Assembly (NCBI GenBank): GCA_016873455.1
Contig: VGXE01000013.1
Location: 1 to 41,855 of the forward strand
Length of the DNA: 41,855 nt
From: Nitrospira sp.
Lineage (GTDB): Bacteria > Nitrospirota > Nitrospiria > Nitrospirales > Nitrospiraceae
Direction of reading: 5' to 3'
Position 1 is the stretch's first letter. The number at the start of each line of letters is the position of its first letter. Of this stretch, positions 33,902 to 41,855 are shown piece by piece. The position numbers were made by a program, and so were the translations under genes. The notes under the pieces were generated by a model. The model was not told where the DNA came from, did no database searches, and saw only the letters and a program-made list of their open reading frames with translations.

Positions 33902-35296
33902 ATGACATATCCAGGCCTCTTGAAGCAGCGAATCTTCGGTCTTGAGAATGAGTACGGCCTGATTTTTTCGCCGAACGGCCGGATCTATCTGCCGATGGAG
34001 AAAGTGTTGGGGTATATCTTCGAGGGCCTTATTCCGAACAGTTGGCCGTCGAACGCGTTTCTGGCCAATGGGGCGCGATTCTATCAGGACACCGGGTGCC
34101 ATCCGGAATATTCCACACCGGAGTGCGACAATATTCTCGATCTGGTCATCCATGACAAGGCCGGCGAGCGGCTCCTGGAAGCCTGTCTGCCTGCGGCGGA
34201 AGAGCGGCTTCGTGAGGAAGGCCTGTCAGGCGAGATTTACATTTTCAAGAACAACACTGATTCGCTGGGGAATACGTACGGCTGCCATGAGAATTTTCTG
34301 ATGCGGCGCGACGTCGATTTTTGGAAAGTCACGGAGCAGTTGATCCCGTTTTTTGTCACGCGCCAGGTGTTTAGTGGAGCGGGGAAAGTGCTCAAGGTCT
34401 CCGGGAAGCCGCAGTATTTCATTTCCCAGCGGGCTCAGCATATCCATGAAAAGACGTCGTCGTCGACCACGTCTTCGCGCAGCATCATCAATACCCGCGA
34501 TGAGCCGCATGCCGATGCCGAACGGTACCGCCGGCTGCATATCATCGTGGGGGATTCCAACATGTCGGAGTTTGCTACCTATCTCAAGGTGGGCACGGCG
34601 GCGCTCGTCTTGTCGATGATCGAGGAGGGCTATGCGGTGCATGGGATGGAATTGGAAGATCCTGTGAAAGCCATCCGCGAGATCGCCCGCGATCCGACGC
34701 TCAAGAAAAAAGTGCGACTCGATGATGGGCGGCAACTGACGGCCATTGAAATCCAGCGGGTGTATCTGGAGCGCGCCAAGGAGTATTTGGATCAGCAGAC
34801 GCATGAGCCGATTCTGGATGATGTCTATGCCAAGTGGGAGACGATCCTTGCCCGGCTGGAAGACGATCCCATGCAGCTCGCGCATCACATCGATTGGGTG
34901 GCCAAGAAACACCTGATTCAAAGTTATGTGGATAAGAAAGACTGTGGGTGGGACGACCCGCGGGTGTTTCTGCTCGATCTTCAGTTCCATGACGTGAAGC
35001 GGACGCGAGGTCTGTACTATCTGATGGAATCCCGTGGCCTGATCGAGCGGATTGTGGAAGAGGACGCGGTCCAGCGGGCCATGTCCACGCCACCCCAAAC
35101 TACGAGGGCCAAGGTCCGAGGCGACTTTATCCGGTTCGCCAGAGCAAAGAACCGCTCGTACACGGTGGATTGGACCTATTTGAAACTGAATGGCTATTGG
35201 GAAGAAACGATCCTGTGCATGGATCCCTTCAGCGCGTCCAATCGGCGGGTTGAGGAACTGGTATCGCAAATGTCTGGGGGGAGATTCTATCGATGA
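33902..35296 (+). CDS. pafA: PafA, Pup-protein ligase
   Basis: 464 residues. PafA links the C-terminal Glu of Pup to substrate lysines using ATP. It shows IFGLENEYGLIF (the ETEFG-type acidic motif), FLANGARFYQD, HPEYSTPECD, the Gly-rich ATP segment KNNTDSLGNTYGCHENF and SIINTRDEPHADAERYRRLH. It lacks the insertion seen in Dop after residue 40. The C-terminal domain (about 400-464) is present. The ATG at 33902 is chosen because it starts just before the conserved region; the ribosome site is weak. Its stop overlaps the M23 peptidase start in an ATGA. Confidence 0.93.
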   Translation: MTYPGLLKQRIFGLENEYGLIFSPNGRIYLPMEKVLGYIFEGLIPNSWPSNAFLANGARFYQDTGCHPEYSTPECDNILDLVIHDKAGERLLEACLPAAEERLREEGLSGEIYIFKNNTDSLGNTYGCHENFLMRRDVDFWKVTEQLIPFFVTRQVFSGAGKVLKVSGKPQYFISQRAQHIHEKTSSSTTSSRSIINTRDEPHADAERYRRLHIIVGDSNMSEFATYLKVGTAALVLSMIEEGYAVHGMELEDPVKAIREIARDPTLKKKVRLDDGRQLTAIEIQRVYLERAKEYLDQQTHEPILDDVYAKWETILARLEDDPMQLAHHIDWVAKKHLIQSYVDKKDCGWDDPRVFLLDLQFHDVKRTRGLYYLMESRGLIERIVEEDAVQRAMSTPPQTTRAKVRGDFIRFARAKNRSYTVDWTYLKLNGYWEETILCMDPFSASNRRVEELVSQMSGGRFYR

Positions 35297-36276
35297 CCCA
35301 GTACGGCACGTTCAACATGGTCACGCCGGGGAGAGTGATCGGTTGCGCCCTGTTTCTCCTGGCTGCCGTATTTCCGATCATTGGATTGTCAGGCCAGCGG
35401 CCGGCCATCGCGTTCGACGGGAAGTACAGCGGCAAGCAGGGACAGATTCTTGTGGTCAAGGTTCCAACAGATGAAGAAACAGCCCGTGTGCAGGGAACAT
35501 TCTTGGGGCGGGCAGTGCTATTTTTCCCAGAGACCAGATCAGGTGAAGCCAAAGGGTTTGTAGGGTTGCTGGGCATCGATTTGCAAGATGTGCCCGGAAC
35601 GCATGATCTGACGATTCAGATCATGCAGAGGGAACACAGCCGATCGCTTGTCTACCGGGTCGAGGTGGTCAAAGAGAAATTTCGTGTCGAGCATCTGAAG
35701 CTGCCCAAGGACAAGGTCGATCTCGATGAACAGGGCCTAGCACGATGGAAGGCTGAGCAGGAGCAGGTGAAGGAGGCCCTCGCAACCGATTCTCAGAGCA
35801 GGCTTTGGCAGCCAAGCTTTGTCGAGCCGGTGAGCGGGAAGCGAACCGGCATCTTCGGCAGCGTGCGCATCATGAACGGCCAAGCCCGCAATCCCCACAA
35901 CGGAGAAGACATCGGCGCACCCACCGGCACGGATGTGGCGGCGACGAACGATGGGATTGTGCGGCTCACCGTCGAGCACATATTTTCCGGCAAGGGTGTC
36001 TTCCTGGACCATGGTCTCGGCTTCTACTCGATGTACTTCCATCTGTCCGAAGTATTGGTGAAGGAGGGGGAAGCGGTCAAAGCCGGACAGATTGTCGGTA
36101 AAGTGGGGGCCACCGGACGGGCAACAGGACCCCACCTACATTGGGGAGTCAAACTGAACGGCGCGCGAGTTAATCCCTATGCCCTACTGGACTTGCCGTT
36201 CAAAGCTGAGGCCAAACCGGTGATCCCAACGCCGGACCCTGACTCAGATTCCGCAGTGGGGGCTCCGGCGCCGTAG
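35293..36276 (+). CDS. M23-family peptidase, translationally coupled to pafA
   Basis: The 327-residue protein has an N-terminal hydrophobic signal or anchor (VIGCALFLLAAVFPIIGL). A beta-rich domain covers about residues 40-130, and the LytM domain about 190-300. The zinc site looks complete: HNGEDIGAP provides His and Asp, and HLHWG the last His with the catalytic His. It should be an active peptidoglycan endopeptidase in the periplasm, unlike the EnvC-like protein at 23696. A Pro/Asp-rich tail closes it. The start shares four bases with the pafA stop, so it is made with the ligase, but no functional link is known. Confidence 0.9.
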   Translation: MTQYGTFNMVTPGRVIGCALFLLAAVFPIIGLSGQRPAIAFDGKYSGKQGQILVVKVPTDEETARVQGTFLGRAVLFFPETRSGEAKGFVGLLGIDLQDVPGTHDLTIQIMQREHSRSLVYRVEVVKEKFRVEHLKLPKDKVDLDEQGLARWKAEQEQVKEALATDSQSRLWQPSFVEPVSGKRTGIFGSVRIMNGQARNPHNGEDIGAPTGTDVAATNDGIVRLTVEHIFSGKGVFLDHGLGFYSMYFHLSEVLVKEGEAVKAGQIVGKVGATGRATGPHLHWGVKLNGARVNPYALLDLPFKAEAKPVIPTPDPDSDSAVGAPAP

Positions 36277-36305
36277 CCACCCTCCTAGTTGTATGAGGCA
36301 CCGGC

Positions 36306-36524
36306 ATGAGAATCTTTTTTGGTGTCCTCTCAGCCGTGGCGTTCCTGCTCGCCAGTAGACGGTTCTATCTCACAGAACACGTCGGCTACGACATCGGCGG
36401 TTTGTTTCTGTTGCTGGCTGGCATTCAACTGTTTGTCGCTGCGGCGATCTTTCATGAACAGCACGAAAGTCGCAAGCCGAAGCCACCGGTCTCAGCAGCA
36501 AGGAAGCACGGACCGGAAGACTAA
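36306..36524 (+). CDS. Small hypothetical membrane protein
   Basis: 72 residues. Two hydrophobic segments (IFFGVLSAVAFLLASRRF and GGLFLLLAGIQLFVAAAIF) join through a short polar loop, followed by a charged, Pro/Lys-rich tail that probably faces the cytoplasm. No motif is recognised. It starts 29 bp after the M23 gene and is likely part of the same transcript. The 220 bp after it (36525-36744) contain no gene I can support. Confidence 0.6.
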   Translation: MRIFFGVLSAVAFLLASRRFYLTEHVGYDIGGLFLLLAGIQLFVAAAIFHEQHESRKPKPPVSAARKHGPED

Positions 36525-36667
36525 ATCCTGCCCTGCCGATGATCGGGCCGTCGATGGCGAAGCAGTCGTTCTGCGGGCCATTCAGCCTCTGTCGCAAAGG
36601 CATGACACTGTCCTGGCCTGGTATCGCCTTTTGCCGCGGCAAACTGCTGCCTCCGACGGGGCAGGAA

Positions 36668-36695
36668 TTGAGAATCAATTTGGCGATGGTATGAG
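36668..36695 (+). promoter_or_regulatory. Weak candidate promoter in the 36525-36744 gap
   Basis: TTGAGA (36668-36673) and TATGAG (36690-36695) with 16 bp between. It would start transcription about 40 nt before the gene at 36745. Apart from this, the gap shows no repeat, RNA gene or terminator that I can support. Confidence 0.3.
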
Positions 36696-36744
36696 TGGCT
36701 GTTACTCTTGGGATCAGAGGAAATCGCAATCGGAGAGGTGGGAG

Positions 36745-37512
36745 ATGCTCGGCGAGTGGGAGTTCACAGAGGTGACCCCGTATTTGGTGGCGGTGCTCGG
36801 CCTGTTGGTCGTCTGGCAGTACTATCAAATGCAGATTATGGCCGGGCGGATCATGGCGATCGATATTTTTGATCGTTCTGGTATCCGGATGTATATCTAT
36901 CTTGTGCCTGACGATGATGCGATCTGTGGAGTGTGTGCCGGGTCGAATGGGCGGGTATTTCTCCCTTCACGGATCGCTGAAAAGGGATTCTCGCCTCTCC
37001 ATGGCCAGTGCCAGCGTCCCATCCCTTGTCCGGGCACACTGATTGGATTATATGGCGCGTGGCCGGAGGCGCGAGGCGTCGTAGAGCGCGCACGGGCGCA
37101 GGCGAAGAAGAGTGGCGTTCAGCTGTCTCACGAAGAGCTGCGGGCCTTGGTGAACGGCCAATGGGAGATGAGCATCAGCGCCGAGACGGATCGCTTGAGC
37201 GTGCACATGATCGAATCCGCCTGTTACGAGAAGATCAATCGAGCGGTGTCGATCACGGGCTATCGCTATGTGATCGAAGAGGTCAAGGAAGTCCGCCATC
37301 TGCTCCTGCTCGTTCCCGCCTATCTGCGGCTTGCGCTGCTGTTGGTCCGATCCGGAGACAACGATGCAGCGCTGGCCCTTATCGATCGGTTTGAAGCCCG
37401 GTTTCCCTCGAAAAAGCGCGGGCTGCATTTTCCGACGGCGGAGCAACGCAACTTCATGAAGATGCGGAAATCGCACCTGCTCGGCAACCAGCCTGAAAAA
37501 ATCCCCGCATAA
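36745..37512 (+). CDS. Membrane-anchored protein with phage-head-like cysteine motif
   Basis: 255 residues from an ATG preceded by GGAGAGGTGGGAG; the frame is open upstream but that part looks like non-coding sequence. One membrane segment lies at residues about 10-30 (VTPYLVAVLGLLVVWQYY). Residues about 55-100 hold CGVCAGSNGRVFLPS followed by LHGQCQRP, a layout resembling the C-terminal cysteine motif of phage Mu F/SPP1 gp7 proteins (CxxC..DGxVF..PLHxxCxC). The rest is helical, with a TPR-like end (AYLRLALLLVRSGDNDAALALIDRF). Function is unknown; metal binding at the cysteines is possible. Confidence 0.65.
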   Translation: MLGEWEFTEVTPYLVAVLGLLVVWQYYQMQIMAGRIMAIDIFDRSGIRMYIYLVPDDDAICGVCAGSNGRVFLPSRIAEKGFSPLHGQCQRPIPCPGTLIGLYGAWPEARGVVERARAQAKKSGVQLSHEELRALVNGQWEMSISAETDRLSVHMIESACYEKINRAVSITGYRYVIEEVKEVRHLLLLVPAYLRLALLLVRSGDNDAALALIDRFEARFPSKKRGLHFPTAEQRNFMKMRKSHLLGNQPEKIPA

Positions 37513-37522
37513 GCCCCGCTCA

Positions 37523-38941
37523 TCAATAATTTGATTCGAGGCTGGCCGGTGTCTTATTGAGGACGGTCGACGCGGCCTGCGAGAGGGCGGTGTCGTGCGT
37601 ATGGTCGTGCGAATAGACGCGAAATTGGATGAGCCGCGTGGGCAACAGGTCCAAGAACTCTTCGAGCGGCTCAGTTGACACCTGTTTGGTACCCGGGTCG
37701 TAAACATACAGCGGATTCCCACGCCGGTCTTTGGGATCGGGGCGAGGGTCCAGCGGCGCCATATCGACGCGGAACTCCAGGCCGCGCAACGACTGTGGCA
37801 ATTCTTTCGCGATCTGCTTCGCGAACAGCTCATGGCCGGGGAAGGCCATCCCCCGTTCCTGACCTTTTTCTTTCAGCGTGGTGCTGTAGGCCATCTTCCA
37901 TTTGACGTCCCGGTCGAGAATGCGCCCCCATTCACGTCCGAGCCGGCGGCGTGCTTTCTGGCCGGTGCGAGTCCATCCCCGCACTTCTTCCAACAGCGAC
38001 CAGTCCGTAAGCGTCAGGTACCGGTCCATGCAGGTGCGCGGGTCTTTTGGGAAGAGCAACTTCATGGTGTCGCCGAAAATATCGCGCAAGTGGATGTCGA
38101 TGGCTCTGGTCGTGCGGTGGAAGTACACATTTGAGTACAGATACATTCTGGTATTGAGGAACATCTGCAGGGCCGGGAGTCCGGTCTTGTGAATCGTAAA
38201 CCCTTTGTCGGTGATGATGGTGTAGTGAATCAATCTTGAGAGATCGACGGGGCCGACCGCCACGCCGCACATGTACGAGTCGCGCAAGACATAATCCAGA
38301 TTGTCTCCCGTATAACTCCCTGAAATGACCGGTTGGAGCATGTTCAGCCAGCGAGGCAGACGGGAGTTGTCTTTCCCTTTTTCCTTCACAATCAAATGCG
38401 CGATCTGGTTGGGGTCCAGCTCTTCTCCTGTGTCGAAGGGGCCGGACGGACTGCGGCGAATGTTCCGGATGATGGGGCCCAGGTGCTCGCGGATGATGAT
38501 TTGTCCAAGTTTCTCATGCGTGAGATGAAAGCCGTGAAGGTAGTTCTCGTCGAAGAAATGGCAAAACGGACCATGACCGATGTCATGGAGCAGCGCTGTG
38601 ATGCGCAGTACGGCTTCGACGTAGTTGGCCGACGGCACGTCCGGGACGGATTGTTTCAAGAACGGATAGAGATGTCGGGCGAATCGCCCCGCCACGTGCA
38701 TAGTCCCGAGCGAGTGGACAAAGCGGGTATGCTCTGCCGAGGGATAGACCCAACGGGCGCTTTGGAGCTGATAAATGTACCGCAACCGTTGGACCCACGG
38801 TGAATCGATGAGGTCCTTCTCGGTTTTCTCACGAAGATCAGGAATGGCATAGGGCACGGTGAACGAGACGTAGCGATGAATGGGATCGGCGATCAGTGCC
38901 GATCCATCATAGGGGGCATTCACTCGTGCTGACGAGACCAT
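37523..38941 (-). CDS. HD-domain phosphohydrolase (dGTPase-like, COG1078 type)
   Basis: 472 residues from the ATG at 38941; further upstream the frame overlaps the preceding gene and is not used. It opens with DPIHRYVSFTVPYAIPD and RLRYIYQLQSARWVYP. The HD metal site comprises HTRFVHSLGTMHVAGR (first His), ALLHDIGHGPF (His-Asp) and a later Asp near DNLDYVLRDSYMCG. Such proteins hydrolyse nucleotides (often dNTPs) or act on cyclic signals; the substrate is unknown here. It is the last gene of the lon-thiL-DUF2062 unit, 14 bp after DUF2062. No clear ribosome site is seen. Confidence 0.85.
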   Translation of the reverse strand: MVSSARVNAPYDGSALIADPIHRYVSFTVPYAIPDLREKTEKDLIDSPWVQRLRYIYQLQSARWVYPSAEHTRFVHSLGTMHVAGRFARHLYPFLKQSVPDVPSANYVEAVLRITALLHDIGHGPFCHFFDENYLHGFHLTHEKLGQIIIREHLGPIIRNIRRSPSGPFDTGEELDPNQIAHLIVKEKGKDNSRLPRWLNMLQPVISGSYTGDNLDYVLRDSYMCGVAVGPVDLSRLIHYTIITDKGFTIHKTGLPALQMFLNTRMYLYSNVYFHRTTRAIDIHLRDIFGDTMKLLFPKDPRTCMDRYLTLTDWSLLEEVRGWTRTGQKARRRLGREWGRILDRDVKWKMAYSTTLKEKGQERGMAFPGHELFAKQIAKELPQSLRGLEFRVDMAPLDPRPDPKDRRGNPLYVYDPGTKQVSTEPLEEFLDLLPTRLIQFRVYSHDHTHDTALSQAASTVLNKTPASLESNY

Positions 38942-38955
38942 AGGTGAGGGGTATC

Positions 38956-39471
38956 TTAGCCCACCTGGTCGGGGGGCGGCAATGGATGGGAAGGGGGCGG
39001 GCTGAGAGCCGGACGATATCGGAGAATGATCAGATACGCGACTGGGTAGGCCAGCAGGGCTCCGATCACGCTCAGGACGAATCCACCGAGGGCGAATGGA
39101 ATTAAATAGGGAGCAACTTGATCGTAGATCCCGCTGAAGCTGAGGTCGGTCCAATTGAACGTCGGGGTTTCCGTGTGTCCCAATAGCCACGCGCCGGTCC
39201 AATAGGTCGCCCCCAAAATCGGCACAATGGTCCAAGGGTTGTTGACAAAGGCGCCGGTCAACAATGCTACGAAATTGAGGCCAAAGAGCCAGGTGCAGAC
39301 TACTACCATCACTGTGTGCAATCCGTAGGCGGGGGAGAAGGCAATGAAGACCCCAATGGCGAACGCCAGCGCGGTTCGTTGAGGCGATTCCTGTAAGTGC
39401 AGCACTTGGCGGATCAGTGCGCGGAACGACCGGCGGCTCGACGCCGTGTCTTGGCTGGTTTGGCTGGACAT
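38956..39471 (-). CDS. DUF2062 family membrane protein
   Basis: 171 residues from the ATG at 39471. The family signature is present: SPQRTALAFAIGVFIAFSPAYGLHT, then NFVALLTGAFVNNPWTIVPI, with four membrane segments in all (near residues 33-65, 68-85, 90-110 and 125-150) and a Pro-rich tail. The role of DUF2062 is unknown. The start overlaps the thiL stop by one base (TGATG), so the two are translationally coupled. Confidence 0.85.
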   Translation of the reverse strand: MSSQTSQDTASSRRSFRALIRQVLHLQESPQRTALAFAIGVFIAFSPAYGLHTVMVVVCTWLFGLNFVALLTGAFVNNPWTIVPILGATYWTGAWLLGHTETPTFNWTDLSFSGIYDQVAPYLIPFALGGFVLSVIGALLAYPVAYLIILRYRPALSPPPSHPLPPPDQVG

Positions 39472-40517
39472 CAACGGAAGTGTTCGTAGCTCATGTTGGG
39501 AATCGGTTTCAGCGTCCCATCAGGAGTGTTCATCCGAATCCCGAACAGGCGTGAACGGATCGTGCCGATTCGCGTGACGTGAAACCCGCGCGCGCGCGCA
39601 TGACGAGCAATGGTTGCCCGTTTCACCGGGGCGGCGGTGAACAGGAGTTCATAGTCTTCGCCCCCCGTGAGCGCGATCAGCGCTGCATCCAGACGTCGGC
39701 TTTCGGCATAGGCTCGGCACGCCGCCGAGATGGGAAGCATGCCCAAGTCGATCTCCGCGCCCACACGACTCTCTTCGCAGAGGTGCCTGAGGTCGCCGGA
39801 GAGGCCATCGGACAGATCGATTGCTGCGGTTGCCTGTCGCGCGTTGTTGAGCCATTGTCCTTCGGCAAGACGAGCGGTGGGGTGGAGATGACGGTTGATC
39901 AAAAATTTCTTGTGGGAGGCTCGGAGCGGAGAGACCATCCGGTATACCGGTCGTGTGGATGGCATCTGCGCCAGAAGGCGGAGGCCCGCGAGTGAGTCGC
40001 CCAAGGTCCCCGTGACATAGATGTCATCTCCCACGCGGGCCCCGTGGCGGAACAGCGCCCGCCCGGTTTTAGTAGTTCCCAGGAGGGTGAGGCTCACGAA
40101 GAGGCCAGTGCTGGAGGCGGAGGTATCGCCTCCGATCAGAACGACATGTCGTGGTCGGCATGCCTGCATGAGGCCGGTGTATAGCTGAACCACCTGCCTC
40201 GTGCCGAATTCAGACGGGATGGCGAGTGAGATAAGCACGTAACGGGGAACTGCACCCATGGCGGCGATGTCGCTGAGATTGGCCATGGCGGCCCGGTATC
40301 CGACCGATTCAAGAGACGCGGTGCGCAGATCGAAGTGGATACCGTCGGCGAGCAAATCGGTTGTGACGTGCCACCATCCCGGCGCCGGCGCCGCTAGCAC
40401 GGCTGCGTCATCGCCGATGCCTCGGATGAGTTGTGTGTTATGGCGGGCGAACCGGCGCGCGAGAGTCCGGATCAGCGCGAATTCTCGTATGCGGGGCTGG
40501 GCCTTTCGAAGGGCCAC
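39471..40517 (-). CDS. thiL: ThiL, thiamine-monophosphate kinase
   Basis: 348 residues. ThiL phosphorylates thiamine monophosphate to the active cofactor TPP. It shows [11 protein letters not shown] (Mg/ATP-binding Asp pair), [65 protein letters not shown] and GGEDYELLF, the full PurM-like set. It starts at a GTG 9 bp after lon. It completes the pathway whose earlier genes, thiSGE, lie at 26861-28573. Confidence 0.95.
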   Translation of the reverse strand: MALRKAQPRIREFALIRTLARRFARHNTQLIRGIGDDAAVLAAPAPGWWHVTTDLLADGIHFDLRTASLESVGYRAAMANLSDIAAMGAVPRYVLISLAIPSEFGTRQVVQLYTGLMQACRPRHVVLIGGDTSASSTGLFVSLTLLGTTKTGRALFRHGARVGDDIYVTGTLGDSLAGLRLLAQMPSTRPVYRMVSPLRASHKKFLINRHLHPTARLAEGQWLNNARQATAAIDLSDGLSGDLRHLCEESRVGAEIDLGMLPISAACRAYAESRRLDAALIALTGGEDYELLFTAAPVKRATIARHARARGFHVTRIGTIRSRLFGIRMNTPDGTLKPIPNMSYEHFR

Positions 40518-40526
40518 GACGTCACT

Positions 40527-41855
40527 CTACCGAAGGCGCGCAGCCGGGACAGGCGAGAGTGTGGCCTGGATTTCCCGTGCGCGGCTGTCCCGCTTGCGTT
40601 TTCCGGTGTGCCCTGATGTGGGAACAGCCGTTGCGGGGGACGGCGCTTTTTTTGCTGCCGATCGGGTAGCCGCGGTTCTTCTCAGGGCGATTTTCATCAC
40701 GTCGTCCATCGTGTCGGCGAAGGACAAGTGGATTCCCTTCAACAGATGTTTGGGGATTCCTTCAAGGTCCTTCTTGTTCCGCTTTGGCAGAATCACCGTC
40801 GTCAATTTGGCTCGTTTGGCGGCCAGGATTTTTTCTTTCAATCCGCCGATCGGCAGGACACGCCCGCGCAGGGTGATTTCTCCCGTCATGGCCAGATCCC
40901 GTCTGGCGGGAATGCCGGAGAGGGCCGAGGCGATGGCGGTGGCCATGGTAATGCCGGCCGAGGGGCCATCCTTGGGAATGGCGCCGGCCGGGACATGGAT
41001 GTGCAGATCTTGTTTACTGAACATATCGGGATTGATCCGCAACGTTTTTTCACGCGACCGGACGTAGCTGAGCGCTGCCTGGGCCGATTCTTTCATGACG
41101 TCGCCCAGATGGCCGGTCAGGGTCAGCTGGCCTTTTCCCTTCATCACGGTCGCTTCAATGTGGAGGACATCGCCACCCGCTTCCGTCCAGGCTAAGCCGG
41201 TTGCCACACCCACTTCGTCCTTTTCCAGTTCCGCTTCGGGCACGTATTTCGGGACGCCGAGGTATTTCTGGAGGTTCGTGGCATCGACTGGGAACCCCTG
41301 GCCCTTGCCCTCCGCGACTTTCTTGGCCACTTTCCGCATGACGTTGGCGATCTCGCGTTCGAGATTGCGCACTCCGGCTTCGCGCGTGTAGTGCGCGATG
41401 ATTTGTCTGATGGCCGGCTCCGCGATGCGCACATGCTTGTTCGTGATGCCGTGCTCGTCGAGTTGTCTGGGAATCAGATATTTCTGCGCGATGCCCAGTT
41501 TTTCTTCCTCGGTATACCCTGGAATTTCGATAATCTCCATCCGGTCTCGCAACGCGGGAAGGATCGGATCGATCAGATTGGAAGTGGTAATGAACATCAC
41601 CTCCGTCAGGTCGAAGGGGACACCCAAATAATGGTCGGTGAACGAGTTGTTTTGTTCGGGATCGAGGACCTCGAGCAGGGCCGCGGAGGGATCGCCACGG
41701 AAGTCCATGCCGACCTTGTCTACCTCATCCAACATAAAGACGGGATTGGCCGTTCCCGCCTGCTTCATGCCTTGGATGAGCCGGCCGGGCAGCGCGCCGA
41801 CGTAGGTGCGGCGGTGCCCGCGGATTTCCGCCTCATCCCGGACGCCACCGAGACT
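40527..41855 (-). CDS. lon: Lon ATP-dependent protease, C-terminal part (cut by window edge)
   Basis: The last 442 residues of Lon are visible; the N-terminal domain and Walker A lie beyond the right edge. Visible are [14 protein letters not shown], Walker [12 protein letters not shown], sensor residues in [18 protein letters not shown], and the protease domain with the Ser nucleophile in [14 protein letters not shown] and the Lys in [16 protein letters not shown]. After the usual end ([15 protein letters not shown]) a basic, Ala/Ser/Pro-rich tail of about 50 residues follows; most Lon proteins stop near there. It is the visible head of lon-thiL-DUF2062-HD. Lon degrades misfolded and short-lived proteins and is a second ATP-dependent protease beside the proteasome. 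Confidence 0.95.
   Translation of the reverse strand, partial: SLGGVRDEAEIRGHRRTYVGALPGRLIQGMKQAGTANPVFMLDEVDKVGMDFRGDPSAALLEVLDPEQNNSFTDHYLGVPFDLTEVMFITTSNLIDPILPALRDRMEIIEIPGYTEEEKLGIAQKYLIPRQLDEHGITNKHVRIAEPAIRQIIAHYTREAGVRNLEREIANVMRKVAKKVAEGKGQGFPVDATNLQKYLGVPKYVPEAELEKDEVGVATGLAWTEAGGDVLHIEATVMKGKGQLTLTGHLGDVMKESAQAALSYVRSREKTLRINPDMFSKQDLHIHVPAGAIPKDGPSAGITMATAIASALSGIPARRDLAMTGEITLRGRVLPIGGLKEKILAAKRAKLTTVILPKRNKKDLEGIPKHLLKGIHLSFADTMDDVMKIALRRTAATRSAAKKAPSPATAVPTSGHTGKRKRDSRAREIQATLSPVPAARLR

Noticed and set aside
36319..36744. N-terminal extension of the gene at 36745
   Set aside because: It overlaps the small membrane protein in another frame, has an odd composition, and the ATG at 36745 has a strong ribosome site.

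Overview
The window is bacterial chromosome, moderately GC-rich and densely coded, and most likely comes from a Nitrospira-type nitrite oxidiser (phylum Nitrospirota). This is an inference. It rests on a Pup-proteasome locus (Mpa/ARC ATPase, Dop, PrcB, PrcA, PafA) in an organism whose TolC-family outer-membrane protein, lipoproteins and YqgE mark it as Gram-negative, and on an SmbP-like metal-binding protein. The proteins also resemble Nitrospira proteins as I remember them. I saw no rRNA, tRNA or CRISPR array. The only transposon trace is the end of an IS3-type element at the left edge.

Layout. 1-145: terminus of an IS3-family element. 158-4821 (+): SmbP-like protein, a nitrilase-family hydrolase, YqgE, a three-domain lipoprotein and a DUF3422 membrane protein. 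4893-7688 (-): uvrA. 7853-7976: a palindromic repeat abutting the 3' end of a minus-strand operon (7977-10619: TolC-like protein, CPBP membrane protein, small membrane protein). 10670-14257: secreted or lipid-anchored proteins (a hypothetical exported protein, a Sel1-repeat lipoprotein, an M28 peptidase) and a small hypothetical protein. 14546-16966: an RRM RNA-binding protein with a long structured leader and a strong terminator, then uvrB. 16970-17230 (-): DUF4321 protein, divergent from ffh.

17481-26302 (+) is a long housekeeping run: ffh, rpsP, rimM, trmD, rplS, rnhB, a YraN homologue, ftsE, ftsX, an EnvC-like protein and ctpA. It joins protein export, ribosome maturation and divisome-controlled peptidoglycan hydrolysis. 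A small HhH protein (-) converges on its end. 26861-28573 (+): thiS, thiG, thiE, which make the thiazole half of thiamine and join it to the pyrimidine. thiL, for the last step, lies at 39471-40517.

28690-36276 (+) is the most distinctive part: mpa, a 233-bp repeat, dop, prcB, prcA, pafA, and an M23 peptidase whose start overlaps the pafA stop. No pup gene is visible, although dop and prcB, which flank pup in actinobacteria, are only about 20 bp apart. After a small membrane protein and a membrane-anchored protein with a cysteine motif, the right end is a minus-strand operon: lon (cut by the window edge), thiL, DUF2062 protein, HD-domain hydrolase.

Two observations stand out. The first is the proteasome locus without its tag gene. 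The second is a pair of related palindromic repeats starting 0-1 nt after the TAA stop of the gene before them.
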